From: DATKKG01 sp035543015
Lineage (GTDB): Archaea > Thermoproteota > Nitrososphaeria > Conexivisphaerales > DTJL01
Assembly: GCA_035543015.1 (NCBI GenBank)
Contig: DATKKG010000006.1
Coordinates: 1-39,882, forward strand
Direction of reading: 5' to 3'
DNA: 39,882 nucleotides
A program made the position numbers and the translations under genes. Below the pieces are notes generated by a model. That model was not told where the DNA came from, searched no databases, and worked only from the letters and a program-made list of their open reading frames with translations. Shown here one piece after another: positions 15,589 to 23,370 of the stretch. The first letter of the stretch is position 1, and each line of letters opens with the position of its first letter.

Positions 15589-17349
15589 ATGTGCGGGATC
15601 ATCGGCTTCGTTGGAACGGAGGAGGCCACGCCGATCCTACTTGAGGGCCTGAAGAGGCTTGAATACAGGGGTTACGATTCCGCCGGCCTGGTGCTGGTGG
15701 ACGGCGACTCCCTGAGGGTCGTGAAGGAGGTTGGAACCGTCGACAAGCTCGTAGCGGCCATGACGGAAGTCAAGCTCCATGGGTCCATCGGCATGGCCCA
15801 CACGCGTTGGGCGACCCACGGCGGGGTCACCCGAGAGAACGCTCATCCGCATCTCAGCTGCGACGGAGGAGTAGCGGTAATCCACAACGGGATCATCGAG
15901 AACTTCGCCGAGCTCAAGGCCGAGCTGGAGGCCGAGGGCCACGTCTTCAAGAGCCAGACCGACACGGAGGTCATCCCCCACCTCCTCGAGAGGTACCTGA
16001 AGGACGGGATGGACCTCGCGACCGCCGGGGTCGAGCTTTCGGAGACACTGAAGGGTCAGTTCGCCATCGTGGCGGTCTCCTCCGAGTTCCCCTCATCGCT
16101 GCTGGCGTTGAGGAGGAAGGCCCCGCTCATGATAGGCATCGGGAGGGGGGAGAACATCGTCGCCAGCGACGCTCTGGCCTTCATCGACAGGACCAACAAG
16201 GCGATCTTCATGGACGACGACACCATAGCGGTCGTCAGCAACGGCCCCGAGGTGAAGCTCTACAGCGCGGCCGGGCAGCCGATCAAGCCGGTCGTGGTCG
16301 AGGTGGCTCAGGAGCTTTCGACTCCGGACAAGGAGAACTACGAACACTACACCATCAAGGAGATAATGGAGCAGCCGACGACCGTCCGACGGGTCCTTGA
16401 CCAGGACGCCGGGACCCTCACGTTCTTCAGGAGGGAGCTCGAGAACGCAAAGAGGGTCTTCTTCATCGCGTCTGGCAGCAGCTTCCATGCCGGGATGCTG
16501 GGAAGGCTCTTTCTTTCGGAGAACTTGGGGATCTACAGCGAGGTCGTGGTCGCCAGCGAATACAGATCGGTGGAGGGATGGTTCAGGGAGGGGACGGTTG
16601 TGATAGCGATCTCACAGAGCGGCGAGACGGCCGATGTGCTGACGGCCGTCGGCTCGGCGAGGGCCCAGGGGGCCACGGTCATCTCTATCGTGAACCGCGC
16701 GCCTTCGACGCTGGAAAGGTACAGCGACGTCACCCTGAAGCTGAACGCCGGGACGGAGGTGGGCGTCGCCGCCACGAAGAGCCTGACGGCCCAGGTGGCG
16801 CTGCTCTTCAGGGTCAGCAAGAAGGACTCGGAGGAGAAGGAGATCGAGGAGCTCTGCGTCGCCCTGGAAGCGGTCCTCAGGACGGAGCCGCTCGTGGTGA
16901 AGGTGGCGGAGGCCATAAAGGAAAGCAAGGACGTCTATTTCCTCGGACGGGGGCTCGGCTACCCCGTAGCCCTGGAGGGGGCGCTCAAGCTGAAGGAGCT
17001 GGCATACCTTCACGCAGAGGGCCTGGCAGCGGGCGAGCTCAAGCATGGACCGCTGGCCCTGGTCGAAGGGGGGACGCCGCTGGTGCTGGTCAATCCCGAG
17101 GACGAGACCCACGAAGAGACCCTTTCCAACGGCGCGGAAGTGAAGGCGCGAGGGGGCACGATCATCGGGGTCTCCACGGAGAGCAACAGGCTCTACGACT
17201 GGTTCCTCAAGGTCCCGCGGGTGCCCAGGCAGCTCATGCCCATAGTGGAGGTCGTGCCGCTCCAGCTCCTGGCGTACCACACCGCGAGGCTGCTCAACGC
17301 CGACGTGGACAGGCCGAGGAACCTGGCAAAGTCCGTCACGGTAAAGTGA
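15589..17349 (+). CDS. glmS: glutamine--fructose-6-phosphate aminotransferase (isomerising)
   Basis: The 586-residue enzyme makes glucosamine-6-phosphate from fructose-6-phosphate and glutamine, the entry step to UDP-GlcNAc and surface glycans. The start was set at ATG 15589 because MCGIIGFVG puts the catalytic Cys directly after the initiator Met; a longer in-frame reading upstream is not family-like and contains the TATA box. The N-terminal class II glutaminase has RGYDSAG, HTRWATHG and DTEVIPHLL. Two SIS domains follow: SGSSFHAG, SQSGETADV and ATKSLTAQVALL in the first, ALEGALKLKEL with HAEGLAAGELKHGPLAL in the second. The C-terminus PRNLAKSVTVK is canonical. It converges on the aconitase-X gene. 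Confidence 0.96.
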   Translation: MCGIIGFVGTEEATPILLEGLKRLEYRGYDSAGLVLVDGDSLRVVKEVGTVDKLVAAMTEVKLHGSIGMAHTRWATHGGVTRENAHPHLSCDGGVAVIHNGIIENFAELKAELEAEGHVFKSQTDTEVIPHLLERYLKDGMDLATAGVELSETLKGQFAIVAVSSEFPSSLLALRRKAPLMIGIGRGENIVASDALAFIDRTNKAIFMDDDTIAVVSNGPEVKLYSAAGQPIKPVVVEVAQELSTPDKENYEHYTIKEIMEQPTTVRRVLDQDAGTLTFFRRELENAKRVFFIASGSSFHAGMLGRLFLSENLGIYSEVVVASEYRSVEGWFREGTVVIAISQSGETADVLTAVGSARAQGATVISIVNRAPSTLERYSDVTLKLNAGTEVGVAATKSLTAQVALLFRVSKKDSEEKEIEELCVALEAVLRTEPLVVKVAEAIKESKDVYFLGRGLGYPVALEGALKLKELAYLHAEGLAAGELKHGPLALVEGGTPLVLVNPEDETHEETLSNGAEVKARGGTIIGVSTESNRLYDWFLKVPRVPRQLMPIVEVVPLQLLAYHTARLLNADVDRPRNLAKSVTVK

Positions 17350-17357
17350 TCGCGGCC

Positions 17358-18515
17358 TCAGGCGTACTTGCGGACGAGGTCTTCGGCGCTGAGGAGGTTC
17401 ACACCGAGCTTCAGCGCCGACTTCATGTAGTAGGAGCCCTTCGCGCTGTCGGTCGCCACGCGGCTGAAACCCATCCATTTGGGCGTTGGCGACAGGGAAG
17501 GGCACATGTCCTTGATCACTTCGCCGCCCGACTCTTCGATGGTCTTGACGAGACCCCTGCTCCGGGCTTCGGCGTAGACGCTCCGGGAAAGGTGTACGTA
17601 CATGGGCTTCTTCAGCTTCCTGCCTTCGAGGTTGCGAGCCAGGTCTGAGACCTCCTTGACCGTGTAGAAGGGGCATCCGACCAGGATGACCTCGGGATCC
17701 AGGTCCGAGCTCAGCTGCTCCCTCACCGAAGACGCCTCCTTCTTGGTGAATGGGACACGCTCGACGCCTTTCGGGGCCTTCTCGATAAGGGAAAACATCG
17801 CCGAGGCCCCCGACGTCCCTATTCCCGCCGAAAGGGCCTTCAACCGGGTTACGTCGCCGCCGATCCCCGTCAGCCCTATCGTCTCGGAGGTCAGCCTCCC
17901 TGAGAAGATGCCGAGGATGCCGTAGTCGAGGCTGGAAACGGGCTCCTCTTCGACTTCGACTACGAGCTTGGGCTCCCTCGCATCGTCCAGATGAAGGCCG
18001 GCGTTGGGGGTCCTCCCGGTGATGGCGGAGGCCAGGGCGGACACGGCGCTCTCCCTGTTGGTCCTGATGCCGAGGACGCTGTTGCCGAAGACGCAGGCGG
18101 AACTCTCCGCCCACGCGACGTGGCTCCCCCTCCGGGGGCGGTTGTCGATCTCATATGGGATGCAGGAGAGCGACTTCGAGACCCCCATCCTCATGTAGCT
18201 CCCCACGATCCGTTCCTGCTTCCTGACGAACTCGGCGGGGGGATTGAAGAGCTCAAGCTTCCCGGAGTCTATGCCGCAGGGGTTGAGGGTGGTCTTGACC
18301 TTCACCCGGGCTTCCCTGCTGAAGGACTCGAGGAACTCCACGCCGGCGTCCCCGATGTTGGAGTAGTTGACCCCGCTGATGTGGGCGGACACGACCGGGA
18401 TGAGCCTGTCTGCCTTCAGGAGCCGCCCCGTGGCCACCAGAACGCGGTAGGCCGACTCCAGGGCGCCGCCGAACTCCCCTTCGTAGGCCTTCTCCTCCCA
18501 GCGGGTGAGGTGCAA
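17358..18515 (-). CDS. aconitase X large subunit, probable phosphomevalonate dehydratase
   Basis: The 385-residue protein matches the DUF521/AcnX catalytic family: SAHISGVNYSNIGDAG, KTTLNPCGID, RRGSHVAWAESSA and SVLGIRTNRES, followed by ITGRTPNAGLHLDD. In archaea this large subunit pairs with a DUF126 small subunit to dehydrate phosphomevalonate to trans-anhydromevalonate phosphate in the modified mevalonate route to isoprenoid lipids, using an iron-sulfur cluster. No small-subunit gene is adjacent, so it must be encoded elsewhere or fused differently. Start is TTG 18515; a TATA-like CTTAAG block and an inverted repeat lie just upstream. Bacterial AcnX can act on hydroxyproline derivatives, but the archaeal context favours mevalonate. 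Confidence 0.85.
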   Translation of the reverse strand: MHLTRWEEKAYEGEFGGALESAYRVLVATGRLLKADRLIPVVSAHISGVNYSNIGDAGVEFLESFSREARVKVKTTLNPCGIDSGKLELFNPPAEFVRKQERIVGSYMRMGVSKSLSCIPYEIDNRPRRGSHVAWAESSACVFGNSVLGIRTNRESAVSALASAITGRTPNAGLHLDDAREPKLVVEVEEEPVSSLDYGILGIFSGRLTSETIGLTGIGGDVTRLKALSAGIGTSGASAMFSLIEKAPKGVERVPFTKKEASSVREQLSSDLDPEVILVGCPFYTVKEVSDLARNLEGRKLKKPMYVHLSRSVYAEARSRGLVKTIEESGGEVIKDMCPSLSPTPKWMGFSRVATDSAKGSYYMKSALKLGVNLLSAEDLVRKYA

Positions 18516-18524
18516 TTCAAGGTT

Positions 18525-18540
18525 GGTCGCATGTGCGACC
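18525..18540. promoter_or_regulatory. inverted repeat at the aconitase-X promoter
   Basis: GGTCGCA-TG-TGCGACC is a perfect 7-bp inverted repeat with a 2-nt centre. It lies between the TATA-like block (CTTAAG on the minus strand, about 18543-18548) and the TTG start at 18515, where the transcription start would fall. Such a position suits a repressor operator. Confidence 0.45.
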
Positions 18541-18565
18541 CACTTAAGACTTGCCTAGGCTTCTT

Positions 18566-19309
18566 TCACTCTGGCAGCCAGAACCGCCTGGACACGACGC
18601 GGTAGACGGGAACGGCGATGACGACTGAGATGATGGCGAAGGAGAGCCACTCCCAGGGGTAGAGGAGGAAGTCCACCCTCCAGGTCCCGTACCAGAAGGA
18701 AAGGTTTTCGCGGCCGTATAGGCCGTAGGTCGCCTCGAAGAGGAGGTCGCCCACTAGCTGCTGGAAGAGGAGGCCCACGAAAGCGGCCGCCCCGCACTTG
18801 GCGACGGTCCTTCGGAGGGTCTCCGTCGGCGAGACCGGGCTTCTGACCACGACGATGTAGAGGAGCAGCACCGCCAAGGCCACCATATGCAGCCAGGTCC
18901 AGGGGACGGCGCCTATGAGCGGGACGGAAACGAAGACCAGAGTTATGGGTGAGAGGTTGAAGGCCAGCAGCAGCAGGGCGAACCCGAGGAGAACGGCAAC
19001 CAGGTGGCGACGCCTAACCATCAGGCCGGCTACGAGGACACCGGCGAGAGGCGTGAGGAAGTCGAGTCCGAGGAAGATGGGGGTCTTGCCCAGGAGGTAG
19101 GAGATTATGGTGCCGAGGGCCGCGCTCAGAGGGCCCGCGACGGGGCCGAGGAGGAGGGCGTAGAGCAGGATGAAGGAGTTGGAGAGAGGGACGAATCCTG
19201 AGGCCCCGATGAACTGGGAGAACGGGATAAGTCGGCCTAGGGCGTAGAAGGCGGCGAACATGGCCGAGTAGGCCACCATCCTGTTCCGGGAGCTGCCTGC
19301 CTTGTCCAA
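18566..19309 (-). CDS. ECF-transporter-type substrate-binding membrane protein (S component-like)
   Basis: The 247-residue protein has about six hydrophobic segments. The N-terminal part (MFAAFYALGRLIPFS, then GFVPLSNSFILLYALLLGPVAG and GTIISYLLG) resembles S components of energy-coupling-factor transporters, which bind vitamins or nucleobase-like compounds and borrow a shared ATPase module. No ATPase gene is adjacent. TTG 19309 is chosen because a TATA-like CTTTTATCG at 19336-19345 predicts a start about 5 nt upstream; ATG 19279 is the alternative. Uridine phosphorylase is encoded immediately upstream on the same strand, which hints at a nucleoside or base substrate, without proof. Confidence 0.65.
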   Translation of the reverse strand: MDKAGSSRNRMVAYSAMFAAFYALGRLIPFSQFIGASGFVPLSNSFILLYALLLGPVAGPLSAALGTIISYLLGKTPIFLGLDFLTPLAGVLVAGLMVRRRHLVAVLLGFALLLLAFNLSPITLVFVSVPLIGAVPWTWLHMVALAVLLLYIVVVRSPVSPTETLRRTVAKCGAAAFVGLLFQQLVGDLLFEATYGLYGRENLSFWYGTWRVDFLLYPWEWLSFAIISVVIAVPVYRVVSRRFWLPE

Positions 19310-19335
19310 TCCCTTCGGAGGGACGGGCTCTCAGG

Positions 19336-19345
19336 CTCGATAAAA
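19336..19345 (-). promoter_or_regulatory. TATA box of the S-component-like gene
   Basis: CTTTTATCG on the minus strand, directly at the 3' side of uridine phosphorylase, predicts transcription from about 19314, 5 nt before TTG 19309. Confidence 0.45.
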
Positions 19346-19347
19346 GC

Positions 19348-20187
19348 CTAGTGCTTCAGCAGCGACGGGTAGAAGTACCGTTTCCTCTCCTTGGCCTTGA
19401 TCGCGTCCCAGGACGCCAGGATCGGTATGGCCCCGTTGGCCACTTCGATGGCGTCAGAGATGCCGGCCCCCGCGACGAACTGATTGCTCTCCCTGTTGGC
19501 CAGGACGGCGCAGACGGCTCCGGCCCTGGCGCCGTAGAGTCCCGAAAGGGTGAAGATGGTCGAGGATTCCATTTCGAAGTTCACTATCCCAGCCGCCCTG
19601 GCGTCTTCGATGATGTGTGAGGAGGCGTGGGTTGCATAACCCTTGAAGCCCGGCCTCCCCTGTCCTGGGTAGAAGGAGTCCGTGCTGGCGGTGATGCCGA
19701 CGTGGTACCTCTTGCCCAGCCGTTCCGCGGACTCGATGAGGGCCTGCATGACTTCGTAGTTGGCCAGGGCAGGGTAGCCCCTCCAGACGTACTGGGCGCT
19801 GGTGCCGTCGAGCCTGACGGAGCCGGCGCTGATGACGACATCGCCCACCTGCACGCCCTTCCTCAGAGCTCCGGTCGAGCCGACCCTGATGAAAGTGTCC
19901 GCTCCGACCCTGAGGAGCTCCTCGACCGCTATCGCGGCCGCAGGTCCCCCGATCCCGGTCGAAGTACATGAGATCCTGACCCTGCCGATGGAGCCCGTGT
20001 GAGTGACGTACTCCCTGTGGTTCGCGATCTCACGGTGTCTGCTCCACCCCGCGGAGATCAAAGGCACCCTACCGGGATCTCCCGGAAGCAGAACATAGCG
20101 CGCGACGTCTCCGGGCCTGCACTGGATATGGTACTGGAGCCCGGCGGAACCCTCCGGCGTGTTGGCCGACAGGAGCTTCTTAGGCAT
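19348..20187 (-). CDS. udp: uridine phosphorylase
   Basis: The 279-residue enzyme converts uridine and phosphate to uracil and ribose-1-phosphate. It follows the Udp pattern closely: LPGDPGRVP for phosphate, STGIGGPAAAIAVEELLRVGADTF split by short changes, RVGSTGALRKGVQVGDVVI, the uridine-specific SVRLDGTSAQY, HVGITASTDSFYPGQ and NFEMESSTIFTL. ATG 20187 fits. The C-terminus (about 40 residues after NRESNQF) includes the lid region. A TATA-like ACTTAAAGC lies about 35 nt upstream. It is paralogous to the phosphorylase at 10231-10947. Confidence 0.9.
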   Translation of the reverse strand: MPKKLLSANTPEGSAGLQYHIQCRPGDVARYVLLPGDPGRVPLISAGWSRHREIANHREYVTHTGSIGRVRISCTSTGIGGPAAAIAVEELLRVGADTFIRVGSTGALRKGVQVGDVVISAGSVRLDGTSAQYVWRGYPALANYEVMQALIESAERLGKRYHVGITASTDSFYPGQGRPGFKGYATHASSHIIEDARAAGIVNFEMESSTIFTLSGLYGARAGAVCAVLANRESNQFVAGAGISDAIEVANGAIPILASWDAIKAKERKRYFYPSLLKH

Positions 20188-20258
20188 CCCCTTTGACCAT
20201 CGAGAAGTGGCCCGGAGCCGGGCTTTAAGTCTTGGCTAGGGTCGATAGGCGGTATAGT

Positions 20259-20268
20259 CTTTTATATC
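20259..20268 (+). promoter_or_regulatory. TATA box of the FUN14-like gene
   Basis: CTTTTATATC centred at 20264 predicts transcription from about 20290, 7 nt before ATG 20297. Confidence 0.6.
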
Positions 20269-20296
20269 CGCCGGGGCTCTTCCGGAATGAAGGAAC

Positions 20297-20644
20297 ATGA
20301 CGTTTCCGGTACCGCTGTCGATCCTGGACGACCTGATGCACCTCGTTTCAGGAAACCTGGGCAACATTCCGTCGCTCGTGGTGATGGCTGTGCCCCTCAT
20401 CATTGGGCTGATCCTGGGATATGTGGTCAAGAAGGCGCTGAAGGTCGGCCTGTTGCTGGCGGCTATCGCCCTCGTCGCAGCCTACTTCGGCTACATAAAC
20501 CTGGGCAGCACAGTAAGCGAGATCCAGAGCCTTGTGACCAAGTATGGGCCGATGGCCAGCTCTTACGCGTCCGTGTTCTTCGGCGTGGTCCCGCTCAGCA
20601 TCGGCCTCGTGATAGGGTTCCTCCTGGGCTTCATCTTCACCTAG
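20297..20644 (+). CDS. FUN14-like small membrane protein
   Basis: A 115-residue protein with three or four hydrophobic segments. The central block PLIIGLILGYVVKKALKVG followed by LLLAAIALVAAYFGYINLG fits the FUN14 family: a glycine-rich helix, a Lys-Lys turn and a second helix ending in a Tyr-containing loop. A further Gly-rich helix (LSIGLVIGFLLGFIF) closes the protein. FUN14 proteins are widespread in archaea but their function there is unknown. It is a single gene with its own promoter. Confidence 0.65.
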   Translation: MTFPVPLSILDDLMHLVSGNLGNIPSLVVMAVPLIIGLILGYVVKKALKVGLLLAAIALVAAYFGYINLGSTVSEIQSLVTKYGPMASSYASVFFGVVPLSIGLVIGFLLGFIFT

Positions 20645-20703
20645 ATTCCCACCCATCTGACCCTAGTACCCAGGAAGCAAGCGCAGAGCATAGCCTCGTC
20701 TCG

Positions 20704-20740
20704 ATATGTCCTCTATAGAGATTCTCTATCGTAATATGTC
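20704..20740. promoter_or_regulatory. candidate operator of the sulfur operon
   Basis: An imperfect inverted repeat CTATAGAG-ATT-CTCTATCG (20713-20731, 7 of 8 pairs) is flanked by two direct ATATGTC copies at 20704-20710 and 20734-20740. The block ends 12 nt before the TATA box of the DsrE gene. ArsR-family repressors bind A/T-rich inverted repeats of this size, and one is encoded at the end of this operon. Confidence 0.5.
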
Positions 20741-20752
20741 TATGTAAGTAAG

Positions 20753-20762
20753 CTTTATTATC
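20753..20762 (+). promoter_or_regulatory. TATA box of the sulfur operon
   Basis: CTTTATTATC centred at 20757 predicts transcription from about 20783, 10 nt before ATG 20793 (or leaderless-like use of TTG 20787). Confidence 0.6.
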
Positions 20763-20792
20763 ATATTAGAAGATGCTAATATCCGATTGGAT

Positions 20793-21293
20793 ATGACTCA
20801 GTTGACAGCTAGGGAGACCGCGGAGAAGACCCAGCAAGAAGAGAGACTTCTCATCATATTATCGAAGGGGACCATGGACATGGCCGCCCCTGCCCTGATG
20901 ATCGCCACCGCCGGCGCCACAATGGGGAAGGACGTCCACATGTTCTTTACATTCTGGGGGATGGACGCCATCAACAAGAGGAAGTACGGTTCCCTGAAGG
21001 TTTCCCCCGTCGGGAACCCCGGCATGCCGATGCCCAACATCCTAGGGATGATTCCAGGAATGACCGCCATGGCAACCGGCATGATGAAAGGGAAGATGGA
21101 GAAGACGAAGATGCCCTCCATCCCCGAAATGTTCAAGATGGCCAAGGACCTGGGCGTCAAGTTCCACGCCTGCTCGACCACCATGCAGGTCATGGGGTTG
21201 GACAAGGCGAACTTCATCCCAGAGGTGGACGACATCGTTGGCGCCACCACGATGCTGGAGCTGGGCGAGGGCGGCCAGATAATCTTCATCTAG
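20793..21293 (+). CDS. DsrE-family sulfur carrier (DsrE3-like)
   Basis: The 166-residue protein belongs to the DsrE/DsrF/DrsH-like family: a first strand LLIILSKGTMD, a Gly-Ala-rich helix AAPALMIATAGATMGKDV, the MFFTFWGMDAINK strand-helix, a long Met/Pro/Gly-rich middle, and FHACSTTMQVMG carrying the only Cys (C127). In this subgroup that Cys carries persulfide or thiosulfonate; a DsrE3 and TusA pair passes thiosulfate in the archaeon Metallosphaera. The TusA gene follows after 9 nt and an SQR-like gene after it. ATG 20793 is preferred; TTG 20787 adds two residues. Confidence 0.85.
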   Translation: MTQLTARETAEKTQQEERLLIILSKGTMDMAAPALMIATAGATMGKDVHMFFTFWGMDAINKRKYGSLKVSPVGNPGMPMPNILGMIPGMTAMATGMMKGKMEKTKMPSIPEMFKMAKDLGVKFHACSTTMQVMGLDKANFIPEVDDIVGATTMLELGEGGQIIFI

Positions 21294-21302
21294 GCGATTG
21301 GA

Positions 21303-21551
21303 TTGTCACTCGAAGGAACCAGGAAGGTCGTCGACTCGCGGGGCAGCTTCTGCCCGGGGCCCATAACCGACCTCTTCAAGGCCTACAGGAACGCCCAGGT
21401 CGGTGACGTAATCGAGCTCCTGGCAACCGATCCGGCTGCGAAGGCCGATGTCACGGCATGGGCCAAGAAGAGTGGAAACGAGCTCGTCGAGATCGTGGAC
21501 GAGAAGGATTACACCCGCCTCGTCGTGAAGATCACCAAGAAGGGGAGGTAG
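21303..21551 (+). CDS. tusA: TusA/SirA-family sulfur-transfer protein
   Basis: An 82-residue protein with the TusA signature: an early strand VVDSRGSFCPGP with the conserved C17-P-x-P that carries sulfur as persulfide, a helix, then VGDVIELLATDPAAKADVTAWAKKSG, split here by family-typical turns, and a last strand RLVVKITKKG. It starts at TTG 21303, 9 nt after the DsrE gene. With DsrE and the SQR-like flavoprotein it should shuttle sulfane sulfur in the cytoplasm. Confidence 0.9.
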   Translation: MSLEGTRKVVDSRGSFCPGPITDLFKAYRNAQVGDVIELLATDPAAKADVTAWAKKSGNELVEIVDEKDYTRLVVKITKKGR

Positions 21552-21558
21552 GCCCCCT

Positions 21559-22797
21559 TTGCAGAGGGTAGTCATCGTAGGCTCGGGGACCGGAGGCACC
21601 CTCTCTGCCAACCTCCTCGCAAAGGCACTGAAAAGCGGCATCAGGAAGGGAGAGGCTACGGTCGAGCTGGTGGGAGCGGGACTTCGCCACCCCTTCCAGC
21701 CCGCGAACCTCGACATCGCCTTCAAGGGCGCTTCCCCCGAAGGGTTGGACAGGGCCGAGGAGGGGCTTCTTGTGGAGGGAGTAAGGTTCGTCGCCGACGC
21801 CGCCGACAGGATCGACCTCCGAGGAAAGAAGGTGACTACGAGAAGCGGGGCGGAGTTTCCGTATGACTACCTCGTCATCGCGACGGGCGCCGTCGCGGAC
21901 CCGGGGAAGCTGCCAGGACTCAAGGAGGGCTCGCTCAACTTCCATACGGGACCGGAGGACTCCAGGAGGATCTGGGAGGCCCTGCAAGACTTCAACGGAG
22001 GGAAGGTGGTCGTGGCCATAGCCGGAACGCCGCACAAGTGCCCGCCGTCTCCAAACGAAGCTGCCTTCATGATGGACGAGCTCTTCAGGAAGAAGGGAAT
22101 CCGCGACAGGACTGACATCAAGTTCCTGACGCCATATCCGAGGGCCTACCCGGCGGAGAAGCTCTCCAAGGTCGTAGCCCCGCTCTTCGAAGAGAGAGGG
22201 ATTGAGGTGGTCCCCTTCTTCAACGTGGACTCCGTGGACCCGGCGCAGCGCAAGATCTACTCGCTGGAGGGAGAGTCGTACGACTACGACCTTCTGGTGG
22301 CGGTGCCGCCCCACCACGGTGCGGACGTCATACTCAATAGCGGAATAGGCGACCAGGACGGCTGGATTCCCACCGACAAGGACACCATGAGGATCAAGGG
22401 ATTCGACGAGGCCTACGCCATAGGCGACGCCACCGACATCCCGGTGTCGAAGTCGGGCGTCGTGGCGCACCTCCAATCCGTAGTCGTCGCTAAGAACATA
22501 CTGGCCTCCATGAGGAAGTCGCCCGAGCTCCTCAGGTACAACGGCAGGATCAACTGTCCCATGGAGGTGGGGCACAGGAAGGCCATCTTCGTGTCGGCCA
22601 CTTATACGTCGCCGCCCGAGGACCAGACTCCGTCCACGGTCAAGTACCTCATGAAGAAGTCGTTCGGCAAGCTGTACTGGCGCGCCCTCAACGGAAGCCT
22701 CGAGCCCATCTTCGATGTCTTCTTCGGACAGACCAGGTTCCCTGTCGTCGCAGAGAAACAGCCAAAAGAGGCCGTAGCGGTGGTGAAGGCAACCTGA
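21559..22797 (+). CDS. sulfide:quinone oxidoreductase-like flavoprotein
   Basis: The 412-residue protein is a two-dinucleotide-fold FAD flavoprotein: VVIVGSGTGGTLSA binds FAD at the N-terminus, YDYLVIATGAV and AYAIGDATDIPVSKSG complete the site. Two redox cysteines align with SQR/flavocytochrome-c sulfide dehydrogenase positions: C161 in HKCPPSPNEAA and C333 in INCPMEVG. The third Cys of classical type-I SQR, near residue 128, is absent. A C-terminal amphipathic region (KLYWRALNGSLEPIF) could touch the membrane. Translation starts at TTG 21559 after a GGAGGT ribosome binding site, 7 nt downstream of tusA. It likely oxidises sulfide or a sulfane-sulfur carrier and passes electrons to quinone; the acceptor is inferred. 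Confidence 0.85.
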   Translation: MQRVVIVGSGTGGTLSANLLAKALKSGIRKGEATVELVGAGLRHPFQPANLDIAFKGASPEGLDRAEEGLLVEGVRFVADAADRIDLRGKKVTTRSGAEFPYDYLVIATGAVADPGKLPGLKEGSLNFHTGPEDSRRIWEALQDFNGGKVVVAIAGTPHKCPPSPNEAAFMMDELFRKKGIRDRTDIKFLTPYPRAYPAEKLSKVVAPLFEERGIEVVPFFNVDSVDPAQRKIYSLEGESYDYDLLVAVPPHHGADVILNSGIGDQDGWIPTDKDTMRIKGFDEAYAIGDATDIPVSKSGVVAHLQSVVVAKNILASMRKSPELLRYNGRINCPMEVGHRKAIFVSATYTSPPEDQTPSTVKYLMKKSFGKLYWRALNGSLEPIFDVFFGQTRFPVVAEKQPKEAVAVVKAT

Positions 22798-22802
22798 AGG
22801 TC

Positions 22803-23177
22803 GTGGGATTGACGGCATCTTCAGACCGGAAGAAGGCCGAGGAGGAGCTGTACAGACTTCAAGCGGAGTTCTGCAAGGGGATGGCCCATCCCAAGAGGAT
22901 ACTCATATTGAACGTACTGAAGGAAGGGGAGAAGAGCGTCAACGAGCTCTCCGAAGCGACCTCTATACCTCAGGCCAACCTCTCCCAACACCTGAGCCTC
23001 CTGAGGCAGCTGGGACTCCTGAACACTCGAAGGAGCGGGGCGAACATCTACTACAGCATAGCCGACAAGAGGATAGTGGAGGCTTGCTCGCTGGTCAGGG
23101 AAGCGATAGGGGAAAGGCTGCGGCGGGACAGGCGCGTTATCGAAGCTGCCAGCGCAGTTGCCGAGCCTAGGAAATAG
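22803..23177 (+). CDS. ArsR-family transcriptional regulator, candidate sulfur sensor
   Basis: A 124-residue winged-helix protein with the ArsR core at about residues 18-90: KGMAHPKRILILNVL, the recognition region ATSIPQANLSQHLSLLRQLGLL and a wing RRSGANIYYSI. The arsenic/metal motif ELCVCDL is absent. Two cysteines remain, C24 at the end of helix 1 and C95 in the last helix; these helices form the dimer interface in ArsR proteins. BigR/SqrR persulfide sensors also use a pair of cysteines, one in the last helix, though the first is placed differently. The gene closes the DsrE-TusA-SQR operon, 5 nt after it, so sulfane-sulfur-responsive repression is plausible. GTG 22803 or TTG 22809 could start it. 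Confidence 0.85.
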   Translation: MGLTASSDRKKAEEELYRLQAEFCKGMAHPKRILILNVLKEGEKSVNELSEATSIPQANLSQHLSLLRQLGLLNTRRSGANIYYSIADKRIVEACSLVREAIGERLRRDRRVIEAASAVAEPRK

Positions 23178-23370
23178 GGACCGTCACTCTGCGTTTCGCC
23201 CGTGGTAGCGCTCCACGGGCGTGAGTGAGCTGAACGCCCTCTGGGCGACTTGGCTGAGTGAATGACGGACGTGCATGGCGTCGTCGATGAGATCGAAGCT
23301 CCGGTCGCTGGCTCACGATGTCGGAAGGGCATTGCGCGATGCTCAGGTGGAACTGGACGTGGGGAGTGGC

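Noticed and set aside
16612..18114. 500-codon minus-strand open frame
   Set aside because: It spans the antisense of glmS and an alternative frame of the aconitase-X gene. Its Arg/Gly/Pro-rich composition is an artefact of high GC.
21532..22818. 428-codon minus-strand frame opposite the SQR-like gene
   Set aside because: Shadow of the SQR-like gene; no motif or plausible composition.
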